A stretch of DNA of 38,980 nucleotides from CAYPLH01 sp964411505 (GCA_964411505.1 CAYPLH010000037.1:1-38980), one strand, 5' to 3'; shown: positions 16,829 through 26,118, counted from the stretch's first letter. Numbers and translations: made by a program. The notes: generated by a model not told the origin, from the letters alone.

Positions 16829-17506
16829 ATGGGATACGGGGTAAAATTCAAGGTTTGGGGTGATTATGCATGCTTTTCACGACCAGAACTTAAAGTTGAA
16901 CGTGTAAGTTATGATATAATTACCCCTTCGGCGGCGAGAGGAATTCTGGAGGCGATTTACTGGAAGCCGGCAATTAAATGGACAATAGACAGAATTCATG
17001 TTATTAACCCAATATTGTTTACCAATATCCGTAGGAATGAAGTGTCCGAAGTTCTTAAATTATCAAATGTCAAAAAAGCGATTGAAAAATCGGAGCCGCT
17101 TTATATAGCGGCGAATGATAACCGGCATCAACGAGCAGCAATGGTACTTAAAAATGTGGAATATGTTATAGAAGCGCATTTTGATATTAATGAAGATAAG
17201 GCAGGGGCCGACGATACTGTTGAAAAACATTTCAACGTTGCTATAAGACGTTTAAGAAAAGGACAATGTTTTCATCGACCATGTCTTGGAACAAGAGAAT
17301 TCGGGGCTTCGTTTAAGATTATTGAGAAGGGTGAGGATATGCCTAAAAGTAGTTTAAAAGGTGTGCTGGATTTAGGATACATGCTTTATGATATTAATTA
17401 CAAATTTGATGAGAATGAAAAACAAACTGTATCACCGAGATTTTTCAGAGCAAAGCTTGTTGACGGTATACTTGATTTAACTGATATAAAAGAGGTGGTA
17501 CAATGA
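16829..17506 (+). CDS. cas5: Cas5c, type I-C pre-crRNA endonuclease and Cascade subunit
   Basis: In type I-C systems, which lack Cas6, Cas5 cuts the repeat hairpins of the precursor RNA and holds the 5' handle. The 225-aa protein shows the family's opening with FSRPELKVERVSYDIITPSA, the ILEAIYWKPAIKW helix, and CFHRPCLGTREF in the second half. AAGGAAGTGGGG precedes the ATG. Its TGA overlaps the cas8c ATG as ATGA, so translation is coupled. Confidence 0.95.
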   Translation: MGYGVKFKVWGDYACFSRPELKVERVSYDIITPSAARGILEAIYWKPAIKWTIDRIHVINPILFTNIRRNEVSEVLKLSNVKKAIEKSEPLYIAANDNRHQRAAMVLKNVEYVIEAHFDINEDKAGADDTVEKHFNVAIRRLRKGQCFHRPCLGTREFGASFKIIEKGEDMPKSSLKGVLDLGYMLYDINYKFDENEKQTVSPRFFRAKLVDGILDLTDIKEVVQ

Positions 17507-19284
17507 TTTTAAATGCTTTATGTGACTATTACGACATATTATCAAGTAAAAAAGATGCTGTGATAAGCCCATATGGTTTTGAAATAATTAAAGCAAGTTT
17601 TTGTGCTATATTGTCGGAAGATGGTTCTTTGTGTGATATTATTTCACTAACAGAATTGAATGAAAAAAAGCCTCAAAATTTTATGATGCCCAAAAGCATG
17701 AAGATTTCGGGAATTGCTTCATCTCCGGTATGTGATAACTTCGCTTATGTGTTTGGTATTAGCTCACAGAGAGGTAATAAAAAGCTTGAAAACAAAAAAA
17801 TTCTAGCAGCAAAAAAGCTTCATATCGGGTTGTTTAAAGATGTCAGTTCAATAGAGGCAAGGGCAATAAAAAGTTTTTTTGAGAAATGGGATATTAATAC
17901 GGCATGGGAGAATGAACATATTTTAAAGTACTACAGCGAAAAAGGCAATGCATTTCAAGGCAATATAGTTTTTAGATTGAAAGGGAAAAAGCAGTATTTT
18001 CATGAATGCGATGAAATTATTAATATTTGGCTGGATTGCAATAAGAAAAGCCAAGCTGCCAAAGGAGAGTACAAAGACCAGTGCTGCATTACTGGAGAGT
18101 ATGGACCTATTGCAAAGCTGCATGCCCAATTTCAGGGCGTAAAAGGAACACTAGGCAGTGGGGCTTCTTTGGTGTGCTTCAATAAGGATTCTGATTGCTC
18201 ATACAATCTTGAACAATCATATAACGCTGCAGTATCTGAAATAGCAATGTTCAAATATAGTACTGCTTTAAAATATTTACTGTCGGATATGAAGCGAAAA
18301 ATGTATATTGGTGAGGATACAACTGTTTTTTGGGCAAAATCTGCTAATAGTATTTACACCGACGTATTCAATGAGTTGCTTGATATTTCAGATGAAGAGG
18401 AAGGCGATTCCGAAAATGCGATACAGGACAGAGAAACTGAAGAAATAGTTAAAACCATACTAAAAGAAGGTCTACAGGGGATTTATACAAATTCCTTGAT
18501 AAAGCCTGATACTCAATTCTTTGTTCTGGGTTTAGCACCGAACGCAGGAAGAATTTCAGTCAGATATTTCTATAACAATTCATTCGAAGCTTTCTGTGGA
18601 AAAATTAAAAATCACTATGACGATATAAAAATATGTGGAGGCAAAAGCGGCAAACAGAATATAAAAATAGGTAGTCTTCTTTATGCAACCATTAGTAGTA
18701 AAAGCAGAGATAAAAAAGTAAATCCGCTTCTTGGGGGTGCGGTAATGCGGGCGATATTGACAGGTGAAATGTATCCCCGGATTTTATTTGACCAGACACT
18801 AATAAGAGTTAAAACAGAAGTGCATGTAAGTCAGGCAAGAGCTGCAATAATAAAAGGGTATTTGCAAAGAAAAATCAGAATACAAAATGAGAATAAGGAG
18901 GAGGTCTTTATGTATTTAAATGAGACATCAACGAATACTGCATATGTTTTGGGAAGGGTCTTTGCTATGCTAGAAAAAATTCAGAGGGAGGCGTTAGGGG
19001 ATAATATTAATTCTACAATTAAAAATAAATATTTCGCATCAGCATGTTCAAACCCTTCACTGGTATTCCCTAATTTATTGAAACTGGCACAGCATCACCT
19101 TGCAAAAATCGAAGGAACCTATTGGAATATCCAGTTAGGTAACTGCATTGCTCTTCTTGAAGGGGAATCATTTCCAAAGATATTAGACATGGAAAACCAA
19201 GGCAGATTTATTCTTGGGTATTACCAACAGAATCAAAAAAATTATGAAAAAAGAGTAAGTGCAAATGCAAAGGAGGAAAAATAA
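17503..19284 (+). CDS. cas8c: Cas8c (Csd1), type I-C large Cascade subunit
   Basis: Cas8c recognises the PAM and starts DNA unwinding in the type I-C complex. The 593-aa length is normal for Csd1. Typical segments are the N-terminal LNALCDYYDILSSKKDAVIS, the CCITGEYGPIAKLHAQFQGV zinc-finger-like area, GASLVCFN, and FFVLGLAPNAGRISVRYF. It overlaps cas5 by 4 bases and ends two bases before the cas7 start. Its last 124 codons also encode the separate small subunit listed next. Confidence 0.95.
   Translation: MILNALCDYYDILSSKKDAVISPYGFEIIKASFCAILSEDGSLCDIISLTELNEKKPQNFMMPKSMKISGIASSPVCDNFAYVFGISSQRGNKKLENKKILAAKKLHIGLFKDVSSIEARAIKSFFEKWDINTAWENEHILKYYSEKGNAFQGNIVFRLKGKKQYFHECDEIINIWLDCNKKSQAAKGEYKDQCCITGEYGPIAKLHAQFQGVKGTLGSGASLVCFNKDSDCSYNLEQSYNAAVSEIAMFKYSTALKYLLSDMKRKMYIGEDTTVFWAKSANSIYTDVFNELLDISDEEEGDSENAIQDRETEEIVKTILKEGLQGIYTNSLIKPDTQFFVLGLAPNAGRISVRYFYNNSFEAFCGKIKNHYDDIKICGGKSGKQNIKIGSLLYATISSKSRDKKVNPLLGGAVMRAILTGEMYPRILFDQTLIRVKTEVHVSQARAAIIKGYLQRKIRIQNENKEEVFMYLNETSTNTAYVLGRVFAMLEKIQREALGDNINSTIKNKYFASACSNPSLVFPNLLKLAQHHLAKIEGTYWNIQLGNCIALLEGESFPKILDMENQGRFILGYYQQNQKNYEKRVSANAKEEK
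18910..19284 (+). CDS. cas11c: Cas11c small subunit from an internal start in cas8c
   Basis: Inside cas8c and in the same frame, AAGGAGGAGG (18895-18904) lies 5 bases before ATG 18910, codon 470 of cas8c. Translation from it gives a 124-aa, mostly helical protein beginning MYLNETSTNTAYVLGRVFAM. In characterised type I-C systems a small subunit of about 120 aa, present in several copies along the Cascade belly, is made in this way from the cas8c 3' end. The strength of the internal ribosome site and the matching length and position make this call firm, though expression is not shown. Confidence 0.85.
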   Translation: MYLNETSTNTAYVLGRVFAMLEKIQREALGDNINSTIKNKYFASACSNPSLVFPNLLKLAQHHLAKIEGTYWNIQLGNCIALLEGESFPKILDMENQGRFILGYYQQNQKNYEKRVSANAKEEK

Positions 19285-20160
19285 ATGTCTATGAAAAAAA
19301 AGTTTGAAAATGCTATTAATAACAGGTATGAGTTTGTGATTTTGTTTGATGTGGAAAATGGTAATCCAAACGGAGATCCGGATGCTGGAAACATGCCGAG
19401 AGTGGATGCTGAAACAGGTCATGGTCTAGTTACAGATGTATGTATCAAAAGAAAGATAAGAAATTATGTGCAGTTAATAAAAGAAGGTTGTGAAGGGTAT
19501 AAAATATTTATAAAGGATGTTCTTAATGATAAGTTGGAATCTGCATATGATACATTAGGAATACCGAAAAAAACAAAAAAGACTGATGAAATTAGAGTTG
19601 CTAAAGAGTTTATGTGCCGAAACTACTTTGATGTTCGTACTTTCGGGGCTGTAATGAGTACAGGAGACGCTCCTTGTGGAGTTGTGAGAGGTCCGGTACA
19701 GATAAATTTTGCAAAAAGTATTGACCCAATAGCTACACAAGAAATTACAATAACAAGAATGGCCATCACTAATCAAAAAGATGCAGCAAAAGGTGAAACT
19801 GAAATGGGTAAAAAAAGTTTTGTACCGTATGCTCTTTACAAGGCAGAAGGGTTTGTGTCAGCAAAACTGGCACAGGATGTCACTGGATTTAGTGATGACG
19901 ATTTGGAACTACTATGGGAAGCTATAATAAAAATGTTTGAGCATGATCACTCTGCAGCGAGAGGAAAAATGATTGTGAGAAAACTGATTGTTTTCAAACA
20001 CGGATCTGCACTTGGTAATGCACCTTCTCATACTCTATTTGAAAGAGTTATTGTTTCAAAGAAGAATAAGGATGTTCCGGCAAGACAGTATTCAGATTAT
20101 GATGTTAAAATAATCAGGGATAATATGCCAAGCGGAGTTACAGTTGATGAAAAAATCTGA
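19285..20160 (+). CDS. cas7: Cas7c (Csd2), type I-C Cascade backbone
   Basis: Cas7 subunits line the crRNA spacer and form the backbone of the complex. The 291-aa protein opens with the signature FDVENGNPNGDPDAGNMPRV (about 16-35) and DVCIKRKIRNYV. It continues with the FDVRTFGAVMS and GVVRGPVQ segments of the family. AGGAGG lies 8 bases before the ATG. Its 3' end overlaps the cas4 start by 14 bases. Confidence 0.96.
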   Translation: MSMKKKFENAINNRYEFVILFDVENGNPNGDPDAGNMPRVDAETGHGLVTDVCIKRKIRNYVQLIKEGCEGYKIFIKDVLNDKLESAYDTLGIPKKTKKTDEIRVAKEFMCRNYFDVRTFGAVMSTGDAPCGVVRGPVQINFAKSIDPIATQEITITRMAITNQKDAAKGETEMGKKSFVPYALYKAEGFVSAKLAQDVTGFSDDDLELLWEAIIKMFEHDHSAARGKMIVRKLIVFKHGSALGNAPSHTLFERVIVSKKNKDVPARQYSDYDVKIIRDNMPSGVTVDEKI

Positions 20161-20812
20161 CCCTATAGATAGGATTCCAATATCAGCGATAAAGCAATAT
20201 GTATATTGTAAGAGGCGTTTTGCTCTGATGCATATAGATTGTCAATGGAGCAGTAATTATAAAACCATTGAAGGTGATTTTCTGCATCAAAAAGTGGACG
20301 ATCCATTTTTTCAAGAGAAAAGGAGGGGTGTTTACAAAAGTAGAAGTGTCCCTGTATATTCAGAAAGGTTAAATATTTATGGCATTGCAGATATTATAGA
20401 ATTTACCCAGGATGAAAAAGGAGTTTTGATAGGATCGAAGGCTGGTTTGTGGAGAATAACTCCCATAGAATATAAGAACGGTAGACCGGAAAAAAGCAAG
20501 GCGGACAACTTTCAGTTGGGAGCTATTGCATTGTGTCTTGAAGAGATGTTTTTGACATCTATCTATATAGGATACATTTATTATGGGAAATTGAGAAAAC
20601 GTATAGAGGTTACTTTGTCGGATTCTTTTAAAAAGGAAATAACTGCTACAATTTCCGAAATGAATAATATGATTATTAATCATACCATACCGCCTAAACC
20701 GCAGAATCAAAATTGCAGTTTGTGTTCACTGGTAGATATTTGCATGCCAAACATATTCAAAAATAATATTAGGTGCCAGAAAAGTATCAAACAGCTGATG
20801 AAAAAGGGGTAG
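20147..20812 (+). CDS. cas4: Cas4 nuclease, spacer acquisition
   Basis: Cas4 trims new spacers and helps select those with a correct PAM. The 221-aa protein has the RecB-like nuclease residues: the D of ADIIEF (82), E108 and K110 in PIEYKNGR, and Q123 in DNFQLG. The four iron-sulfur cysteines are at 21 (YVYCKRRF) and at 190, 193 and 199 (CSLCSLVDIC). The ATG at 20147 was chosen over the TTG just upstream. It overlaps cas7 and is 4 bases before cas1. Confidence 0.94.
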   Translation: MKKSDPIDRIPISAIKQYVYCKRRFALMHIDCQWSSNYKTIEGDFLHQKVDDPFFQEKRRGVYKSRSVPVYSERLNIYGIADIIEFTQDEKGVLIGSKAGLWRITPIEYKNGRPEKSKADNFQLGAIALCLEEMFLTSIYIGYIYYGKLRKRIEVTLSDSFKKEITATISEMNNMIINHTIPPKPQNQNCSLCSLVDICMPNIFKNNIRCQKSIKQLMKKG

Positions 20813-20816
20813 GGGA

Positions 20817-21848
20817 ATGAGGAAACTTTTGAACACATTATATGTAACAACTGCAAAATCATATCTTTCGTTGGATGGTGAAAATATTGTTATTCTGCTA
20901 GATGAGAAAGAGAAATTTAGAATGCCATTTGTCAATATTGAAAACATTACATGCTTTAGCTATATGGGGGCAAGCCCTGCATTAATGGGGAAGTGCGCCG
21001 ACAATAATATTGCAATAAATTTTCTTAGACCAAATGGGGAATACCTTGCCCGCATTACTGGAAAAACAAAGGGGAATGTCTTTTTGAGAAAAAAGCAATA
21101 TACTTGTTCTGACGATAAAGAATTCTGTCTAAATTTTTCTAAAAACATCATTGCCGCCAAAATTCACAATACAAGATATACGTTAGAACGGTCAATAAGG
21201 GATAATAAAGACAAGACAGATATAAACGGTCTTATAAAAGTTTCACAGTATATTAAAGACAATTATGACCGAGTATTCCAATTTAATGATTTGGATTCGC
21301 TTCGTGGGTTTGAGGGGCTTATTGCTAAAAACTACTTCGGTGTCTTCAATGACATGATATTACAGCAAAAAAAGTATTTTAATATTACTGACAGAAATAA
21401 AAGACCACCACTTGATAATGTTAATTGCCTACTTTCATATTTATACATAATCCTTTCTTTAGAAATTCAATCAGCACTTGAAACTGTAGGACTTGATCCC
21501 TATGTAGGTTTTATGCATTCTTTGCGACCAGGTAGAGGGTCGTTGGCACTTGATATTCTTGAAGAACTGCGGGCTTATTTAGTAGATAGGCTGGTAATCA
21601 CTATGATAAACTTAAAGCAGATAACAGAAAAAGACTTTTTGACTAAAGAAGGTGGTGGAGTTCTAATGACAAATGAAGGACGAAAGTGTGTTTTGAAAGG
21701 ATGGCAAGAACGTAAAAGGGAAATAATAAAACATCCGTTTATTGACGAAAAAATAGAAATCGGACTTATCCCATATGTTCAAGCTCAGCTGTTAGCCAGA
21801 TACTTACGAGGTGACATGTCCGAGTATCCACCATTTTTATGTAAGTGA
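20817..21848 (+). CDS. cas1: Cas1 integrase, type I-C
   Basis: Cas1 with Cas2 inserts new spacers at the leader end of the array. The 343-aa protein has the metal-binding residues in GFEGLIAKNYF (E166), GFMHSLRPGRGSLALD (H234) and the following D246/E249. GGTAGGGGA lies directly before the ATG and overlaps the cas4 stop. The catalytic set appears complete, and the array shows new identical repeats at the leader end, so acquisition is likely or recently active. Confidence 0.96.
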   Translation: MRKLLNTLYVTTAKSYLSLDGENIVILLDEKEKFRMPFVNIENITCFSYMGASPALMGKCADNNIAINFLRPNGEYLARITGKTKGNVFLRKKQYTCSDDKEFCLNFSKNIIAAKIHNTRYTLERSIRDNKDKTDINGLIKVSQYIKDNYDRVFQFNDLDSLRGFEGLIAKNYFGVFNDMILQQKKYFNITDRNKRPPLDNVNCLLSYLYIILSLEIQSALETVGLDPYVGFMHSLRPGRGSLALDILEELRAYLVDRLVITMINLKQITEKDFLTKEGGGVLMTNEGRKCVLKGWQERKREIIKHPFIDEKIEIGLIPYVQAQLLARYLRGDMSEYPPFLCK

Positions 21849-21857
21849 GGTGTTTTT

Positions 21858-22148
21858 GTGTTTGTAGTAATAGCGTATGATGTGAATACTGAGACGGCTT
21901 CAGGCAAAAAACGTTTACGATTAGTAAGTAAAGCCTGCCAAAACTATGGACAAAGGGTACAGAATTCTTTATTTGAGTGTCTTATTGATTATGGGACGTT
22001 TTTAATTTTGAAAAGGCGTCTCGTTGAAATAATAAATATAGAAAAAGACAGTTTAAGGTTTTACTACCTAGGGAATAAGTGGAGTGGAAAAATTGAACAT
22101 ATTGGCGCAAAAGGTGGATATAATCCAGAAGGGACTATAGTAATATAA
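21858..22148 (+). CDS. cas2: Cas2, spacer acquisition
   Basis: Cas2 forms the dimer bridging two Cas1 dimers in the integration complex. The 96-aa ferredoxin-fold protein begins with the strand FVVIAYDV carrying D8 and includes YGQRVQNSLFECLI. The start is a GTG with GTGAGG 8 bases upstream, overlapping the cas1 stop. It is the last cas gene; the leader and array follow after 148 bp. Confidence 0.95.
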   Translation: MFVVIAYDVNTETASGKKRLRLVSKACQNYGQRVQNSLFECLIDYGTFLILKRRLVEIINIEKDSLRFYYLGNKWSGKIEHIGAKGGYNPEGTIVI

Positions 22149-22296
22149 GTAGGTTGCGAACCCTCTGTGAGCACTAATGGGGAATTAAGGTAATACCAGT
22201 TAGCGCCAGTGCTTGAGCTTTATTAATATATCAACTTACTTATCGTATACTTGATAAGGTAAAGCGCATAAGTGTTGATTTTACTGGTTTTTTAGG
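22149..22296 (+). promoter_or_regulatory. CRISPR leader
   Basis: This is 148 bp of non-coding DNA between cas2 and the first repeat. It begins with GGTTGCGAACCCTCTGTGAG, similar to the GCGAACCCC-type start of other type I-C leaders (from memory). An inverted repeat CTTATC (22239-22244) with GATAAG (22253-22258) lies near the array. The final AT-rich stretch ends in GGTTTTTTAGG. It should hold the array promoter and the integration anchor. Confidence 0.75.
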
Positions 22297-25200
22297 GTCG
22301 CACCCCACACAGGGTGCGTGGATTGAAATGTGATGCTGCATGGTATGACGAGGCAACCGCTACGTCGCACCCCACACAGGGTGCGTGGATTGAAATGACA
22401 CAAGCATGGAAAACCTTGCCCTTGCAATGGTCGCACCCCACACAGGGTGCGTGGATTGAAATGCCCTTGCAATGCCGTGGGCGACATATTCCGGCGGTCG
22501 CACCCCACACAGGGTGCGTGGATTGAAATATCATTTCACTGGACCCCCCACCATCAAGGTTTGGTCGCACCCCACACAGGGTGCGTGGATTGAAATTATA
22601 TTATTCAAATACTGATGTTGCACCGGTATTTGTCGCACCCCACACAGGGTGCGTGGATTGAAATGTTAGTCCAATTACGGGGGGCATAGATAGTATTAGT
22701 CGCACCCCACACAGGGTGCGTGGATTGAAATACTGTAGTTAGAGTATCAAAGCCAGAATTTTATGGTCGCACCCCACACAGGGTGCGTGGATTGAAATTT
22801 ATCAGCACTATTACGCAAATCTGCTGTAGTAAGTCGCACCCCACACAGGGTGCGTGGATTGAAATATGTATTTGGTCAATGGTCATGAGGGTAGTTTTCG
22901 TCGCACCCCACACAGGGTGCGTGGATTGAAATTACCTCCATCTCGACATTATCGATTATGAGAGTTCGTCGCACCCCACACAGGGTGCGTGGATTGAAAT
23001 CTTTAATCGCCCAATTTGCAGTATCGTCTGTGTAGTCGCACCCCACACAGGGTGCGTGGATTGAAATAATAATTTGGGCGCAAAAGCGTTAAAGATTTAT
23101 GGTCGCACCCCACACAGGGTGCGTGGATTGAAATTAAACGCAAAGATGGCAGATATCAAACAACTGTGTCGCACCCCACACAGGGTGCGTGGATTGAAAT
23201 AAGACTATGGCATGAGTGGTCAAGCAATGAATAAGTCGCACCCCACACAGGGTGCGTGGATTGAAATATGCGTTAGGAGTCCAATATAAGCAAAGTGATC
23301 GTCGCACCCCACACAGGGTGCGTGGATTGAAATGATGAAATTCCGGCTGAAATAGTAGAGGCTGAAAGTCGCACCCCACACAGGGTGCGTGGATTGAAAT
23401 ATTTGCAGTATAGGAGGTGGTCAGGTGAGTGTGGGTCGCACCCCACACAGGGTGCGTGGATTGAAATCGGAGGACAACCTGCGAGAGCTCCTCATGGAAA
23501 AGTCGCACCCCACACAGGGTGCGTGGATTGAAATTTGATTATTCCACTGTGGACGAGGATACAGCTTCGTCGCACCCCACACAGGGTGCGTGGATTGAAA
23601 TATCCAACATATCTTGCACTTCTTGTAATGGATAAGTCGCACCCCACACAGGGTGCGTGGATTGAAATCACTTATAGGCGGTGATATTAGTACAACCGTA
23701 TGTCGCACCCCACACAGGGTGCGTGGATTGAAATGGTACAGATGTAGTAATTGCAGATAACGTAGTGCGTCGCACCCCACACAGGGTGCGTGGATTGAAA
23801 TAATAGAGAAAGATGATCCGGACAGTGTTATTGCAGTCGCACCCCACACAGGGTGCGTGGATTGAAATGTATAAAAGTATTGAGGCCGTGTGTTCAAACA
23901 AGTCGCACCCCACACAGGGTGCGTGGATTGAAATTCATAAAATTCGGAAGAGTATTAAAAATGTCGTGGTCGCACCCCACACAGGGTGCGTGGATTGAAA
24001 TGGATCAGGTTTATTATCCACCGGAAGATTGTTTTGTCGCACCCCACACAGGGTGCGTGGATTGAAATAAAGGAACTCTCAAAAGGTTACGAGTGTACAA
24101 AGTCGCACCCCACACAGGGTGCGTGGATTGAAATTACATGGATATGGGAACTGGCAAGACACGAACAGTCGCACCCCACACAGGGTGCGTGGATTGAAAT
24201 TATCGGACCGTATTTTGTTTTAATAATTGGTGTAGTCGCACCCCACACAGGGTGCGTGGATTGAAATTTACCAAGTTCGGCTCATAAGGCCGTATCTTCT
24301 CGTCGCACCCCACACAGGGTGCGTGGATTGAAATTCTAGTGCTTACACGCCTGTTTCAAAACTATATTGTCGCACCCCACACAGGGTGCGTGGATTGAAA
24401 TAACGTCTGCAAACGTTTATAAACAGTGTTCGAAGTCGCACCCCACACAGGGTGCGTGGATTGAAATCAACAAAGGATTGCAGAGTTGGAATCACAGATA
24501 CAGTCGCACCCCACACAGGGTGCGTGGATTGAAATTCTAAAGCACACCAAAACAGGAGGGAGGTTTTAGTCGCACCCCACACAGGGTGCGTGGATTGAAA
24601 TACCGACCAGTAGCCATAACCCAAAGGTGAATATTGTCGCACCCCACACAGGGTGCGTGGATTGAAATGCGAAACAGAACGTGAAAAGGCGTTGATAGAG
24701 GTGTCGCACCCCACACAGGGTGCGTGGATTGAAATATGATTGGGGAGCTGATTATTTTATCAGCATCCGTCGCACCCCACACAGGGTGCGTGGATTGAAA
24801 TTCAGTAGCTCTTAACCCAACCAAGAACGCAGTAGTCGCACCCCACACAGGGTGCGTGGATTGAAATCAAGAGCCTGTGCAATCTGAAAAAGCATTTTAC
24901 GTCGCACCCCACACAGGGTGCGTGGATTGAAATACACATATCTTGTGGTCTACCTTCACGTCATAAGTCGCACCCCACACAGGGTGCGTGGATTGAAATT
25001 CAGGAACATCATCAATTGTTTTAAGACCCTTCCGTCGCACCCCACACAGGGTGCGTGGATTGAAATGGTCAAGAGCACCCATTTGTTTAAGCGCCCCTAC
25101 GTCGCACCCCACACAGGGTGCGTGGATTGAAATATATCAAACCAGTTGCGACATGCATTGGACACAGGTCGCACCCCGCACAGGGTGCGTGGATTGAAAT

Positions 25201-25532
25201 AATAGTAAAGCGGGAATAGAGGCAGGGTAACACCGTCGCACCCCGCACAGGGTGCGTGGATTGAAATCGTCACACTGTCGGCGATCCATTCAATGACATC
25301 AGTCGCCCCTCACGCAGGGGCGTGGATTGAAATGTACCAGCAAGCCCCTGTAATCTGAATGCTGTTGGTCGCCCCTCACGCAGGGGCGTGGATTGAAATG
25401 GATACATGGCAGGGTGCTTGAATGAGATTGTAAGTCGCCCCTCACGCAGGTGCGTGGATTGAAATGATGCGTACGCTGTTAAAAAGAAGTGGCATACGGG
25501 TCGCACCCCGCAAAGGGTGCGTGGATTGAAAC
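22297..25532 (+). CRISPR. Type I-C CRISPR array, 49 repeats and 48 spacers
   Basis: The 33-bp repeat begins GTCGCACCCC and ends GTGGATTGAAAT, with a CGCACCC/GGGTGCG stem. The spacers are 33-35 bp and the period about 67 bp. Repeats 1-43 look identical by eye. Repeats 44-45 read CCCCGCACAGGG. Repeats 46-48 (25302, 25368, 25434) are a 32-bp variant with CGCCCCT/AGGGGCG. The last (25500) reads CCCCGCAAAGGG and ends GAAAC. Divergence at the end away from cas2 fits leader-side growth. Transcription runs on the plus strand, since the GGATTGAAAT end gives the crRNA 5' handle. Spacers 2 and 3 overlap in sequence by 12 bases. Confidence 0.98.
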
Positions 25533-25546
25533 AAATAATATATTAG

Positions 25547-25579
25547 CAGACAATATTTCCTTTGTCTGTTTTCCTTTTG
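25547..25579 (+). terminator. Probable terminator of the CRISPR precursor transcript
   Basis: CAGACAA (25547-25553) pairs with TTGTCTG (25562-25568) around an 8-base loop, and a T-rich run follows (TTTTCCTTTT). It lies 15 bases after the last repeat on the transcribed strand. Confidence 0.55.
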
Positions 25580-25638
25580 TCAATATATTGATATAATGAA
25601 ATCAATGAATAACGAATGTATTAATGTAGATTTTATTG

Positions 25639-25728
25639 AGACACACTTAATGGAAAAGAGAAAGAATAAACGAGAGTAGTTTTCCTGTGTGTTATATTAG
25701 ATCATTGGTAGAGGTGCTGATATGGATA
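25639..25728 (+). repeat. Right copy of the 90-bp repeat flanking the CRISPR-Cas locus
   Basis: This is the direct-repeat partner of 14011-14100, in the same orientation and about 11.6 kb apart. It ends in the first codons of the MNT gene (ATGGATA) where the left copy ends in the HEPN start (GTGGATA). It probably contains the promoter and ribosome site of the toxin-antitoxin module. Confidence 0.85.
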
Positions 25729-26045
25729 AGCGAATAAAGGAGGAGTTAAACATCCTCAAAGATATAATAGTAAACACAGTTCACGTTGAACGCATGTACT
25801 TGTTTGGATCTTATGCTAATGGTACACCTCATGTTGATTCTGACTTAGATATATATGTAGTAATGCATGAAAATGCTGATATTAGAGAAATTGATGCTAT
25901 GAAATTAATACATAAAGCAATTCGTGATAAAAAAACAATGCCTGTGGATGTAGTGGTCAACAAAAAAAACAAGTTTAACCAACGCAAATTGACGCCTACT
26001 TTAGAAAGACAGATTGTACATGAAGGGGTAGTGCTGTATGGATAG
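25722..26045 (+). CDS. MNT-domain nucleotidyltransferase, antitoxin of a HEPN/MNT module
   Basis: This is a 107-aa minimal nucleotidyltransferase. The active-site signature GSX10DXD is complete: GS at 29-30 and D41, D43 in GSYANGTPHVDSDLDIY. In HEPN/MNT toxin-antitoxin pairs this protein neutralises the HEPN RNase, in known cases by adding AMP residues to it. AGAGGTGCTGAT precedes the ATG. Its last codons overlap a HEPN start (ATGGATAG), the normal arrangement, but that HEPN gene is broken after six codons, so the antitoxin seems to have lost its partner here. Confidence 0.85.
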   Translation: MDKRIKEELNILKDIIVNTVHVERMYLFGSYANGTPHVDSDLDIYVVMHENADIREIDAMKLIHKAIRDKKTMPVDVVVNKKNKFNQRKLTPTLERQIVHEGVVLYG

Positions 26046-26118
26046 CCAAGTACGTACCATTAAGTGTAGCACTTTATGGTATGTTCCTTGCAATAATTAT
26101 TCCGCCTGCAAAATGTAA
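26038..26118 (+). pseudogene. HEPN gene cut after six codons by a junction to azlC
   Basis: ATG 26038 overlaps the MNT stop and reads MDSQVR, matching the HEPN fragment at 14094. From about 26053 the DNA is azlC-derived, so the frame runs out of register to a stop at 26116-26118, giving a meaningless 26-aa product. The junction falls at GCCAAGTACG, which is also shared with the left copy. Confidence 0.65.

Noticed and set aside
22149..22296. Possible tracrRNA-like or separate RNA gene in the leader
   Set aside because: Type I-C systems need no tracrRNA and no repeat-complementary stretch was seen. It is a plain leader.
22281..25506. Many open frames of 60-164 codons on both strands through the array, with recurring HPTQGAWIE or FQSTHPVWGAT text
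   Set aside because: They are translations of the CRISPR repeat itself. The repeated peptide follows the 67-bp period and the frames have no ribosome sites.
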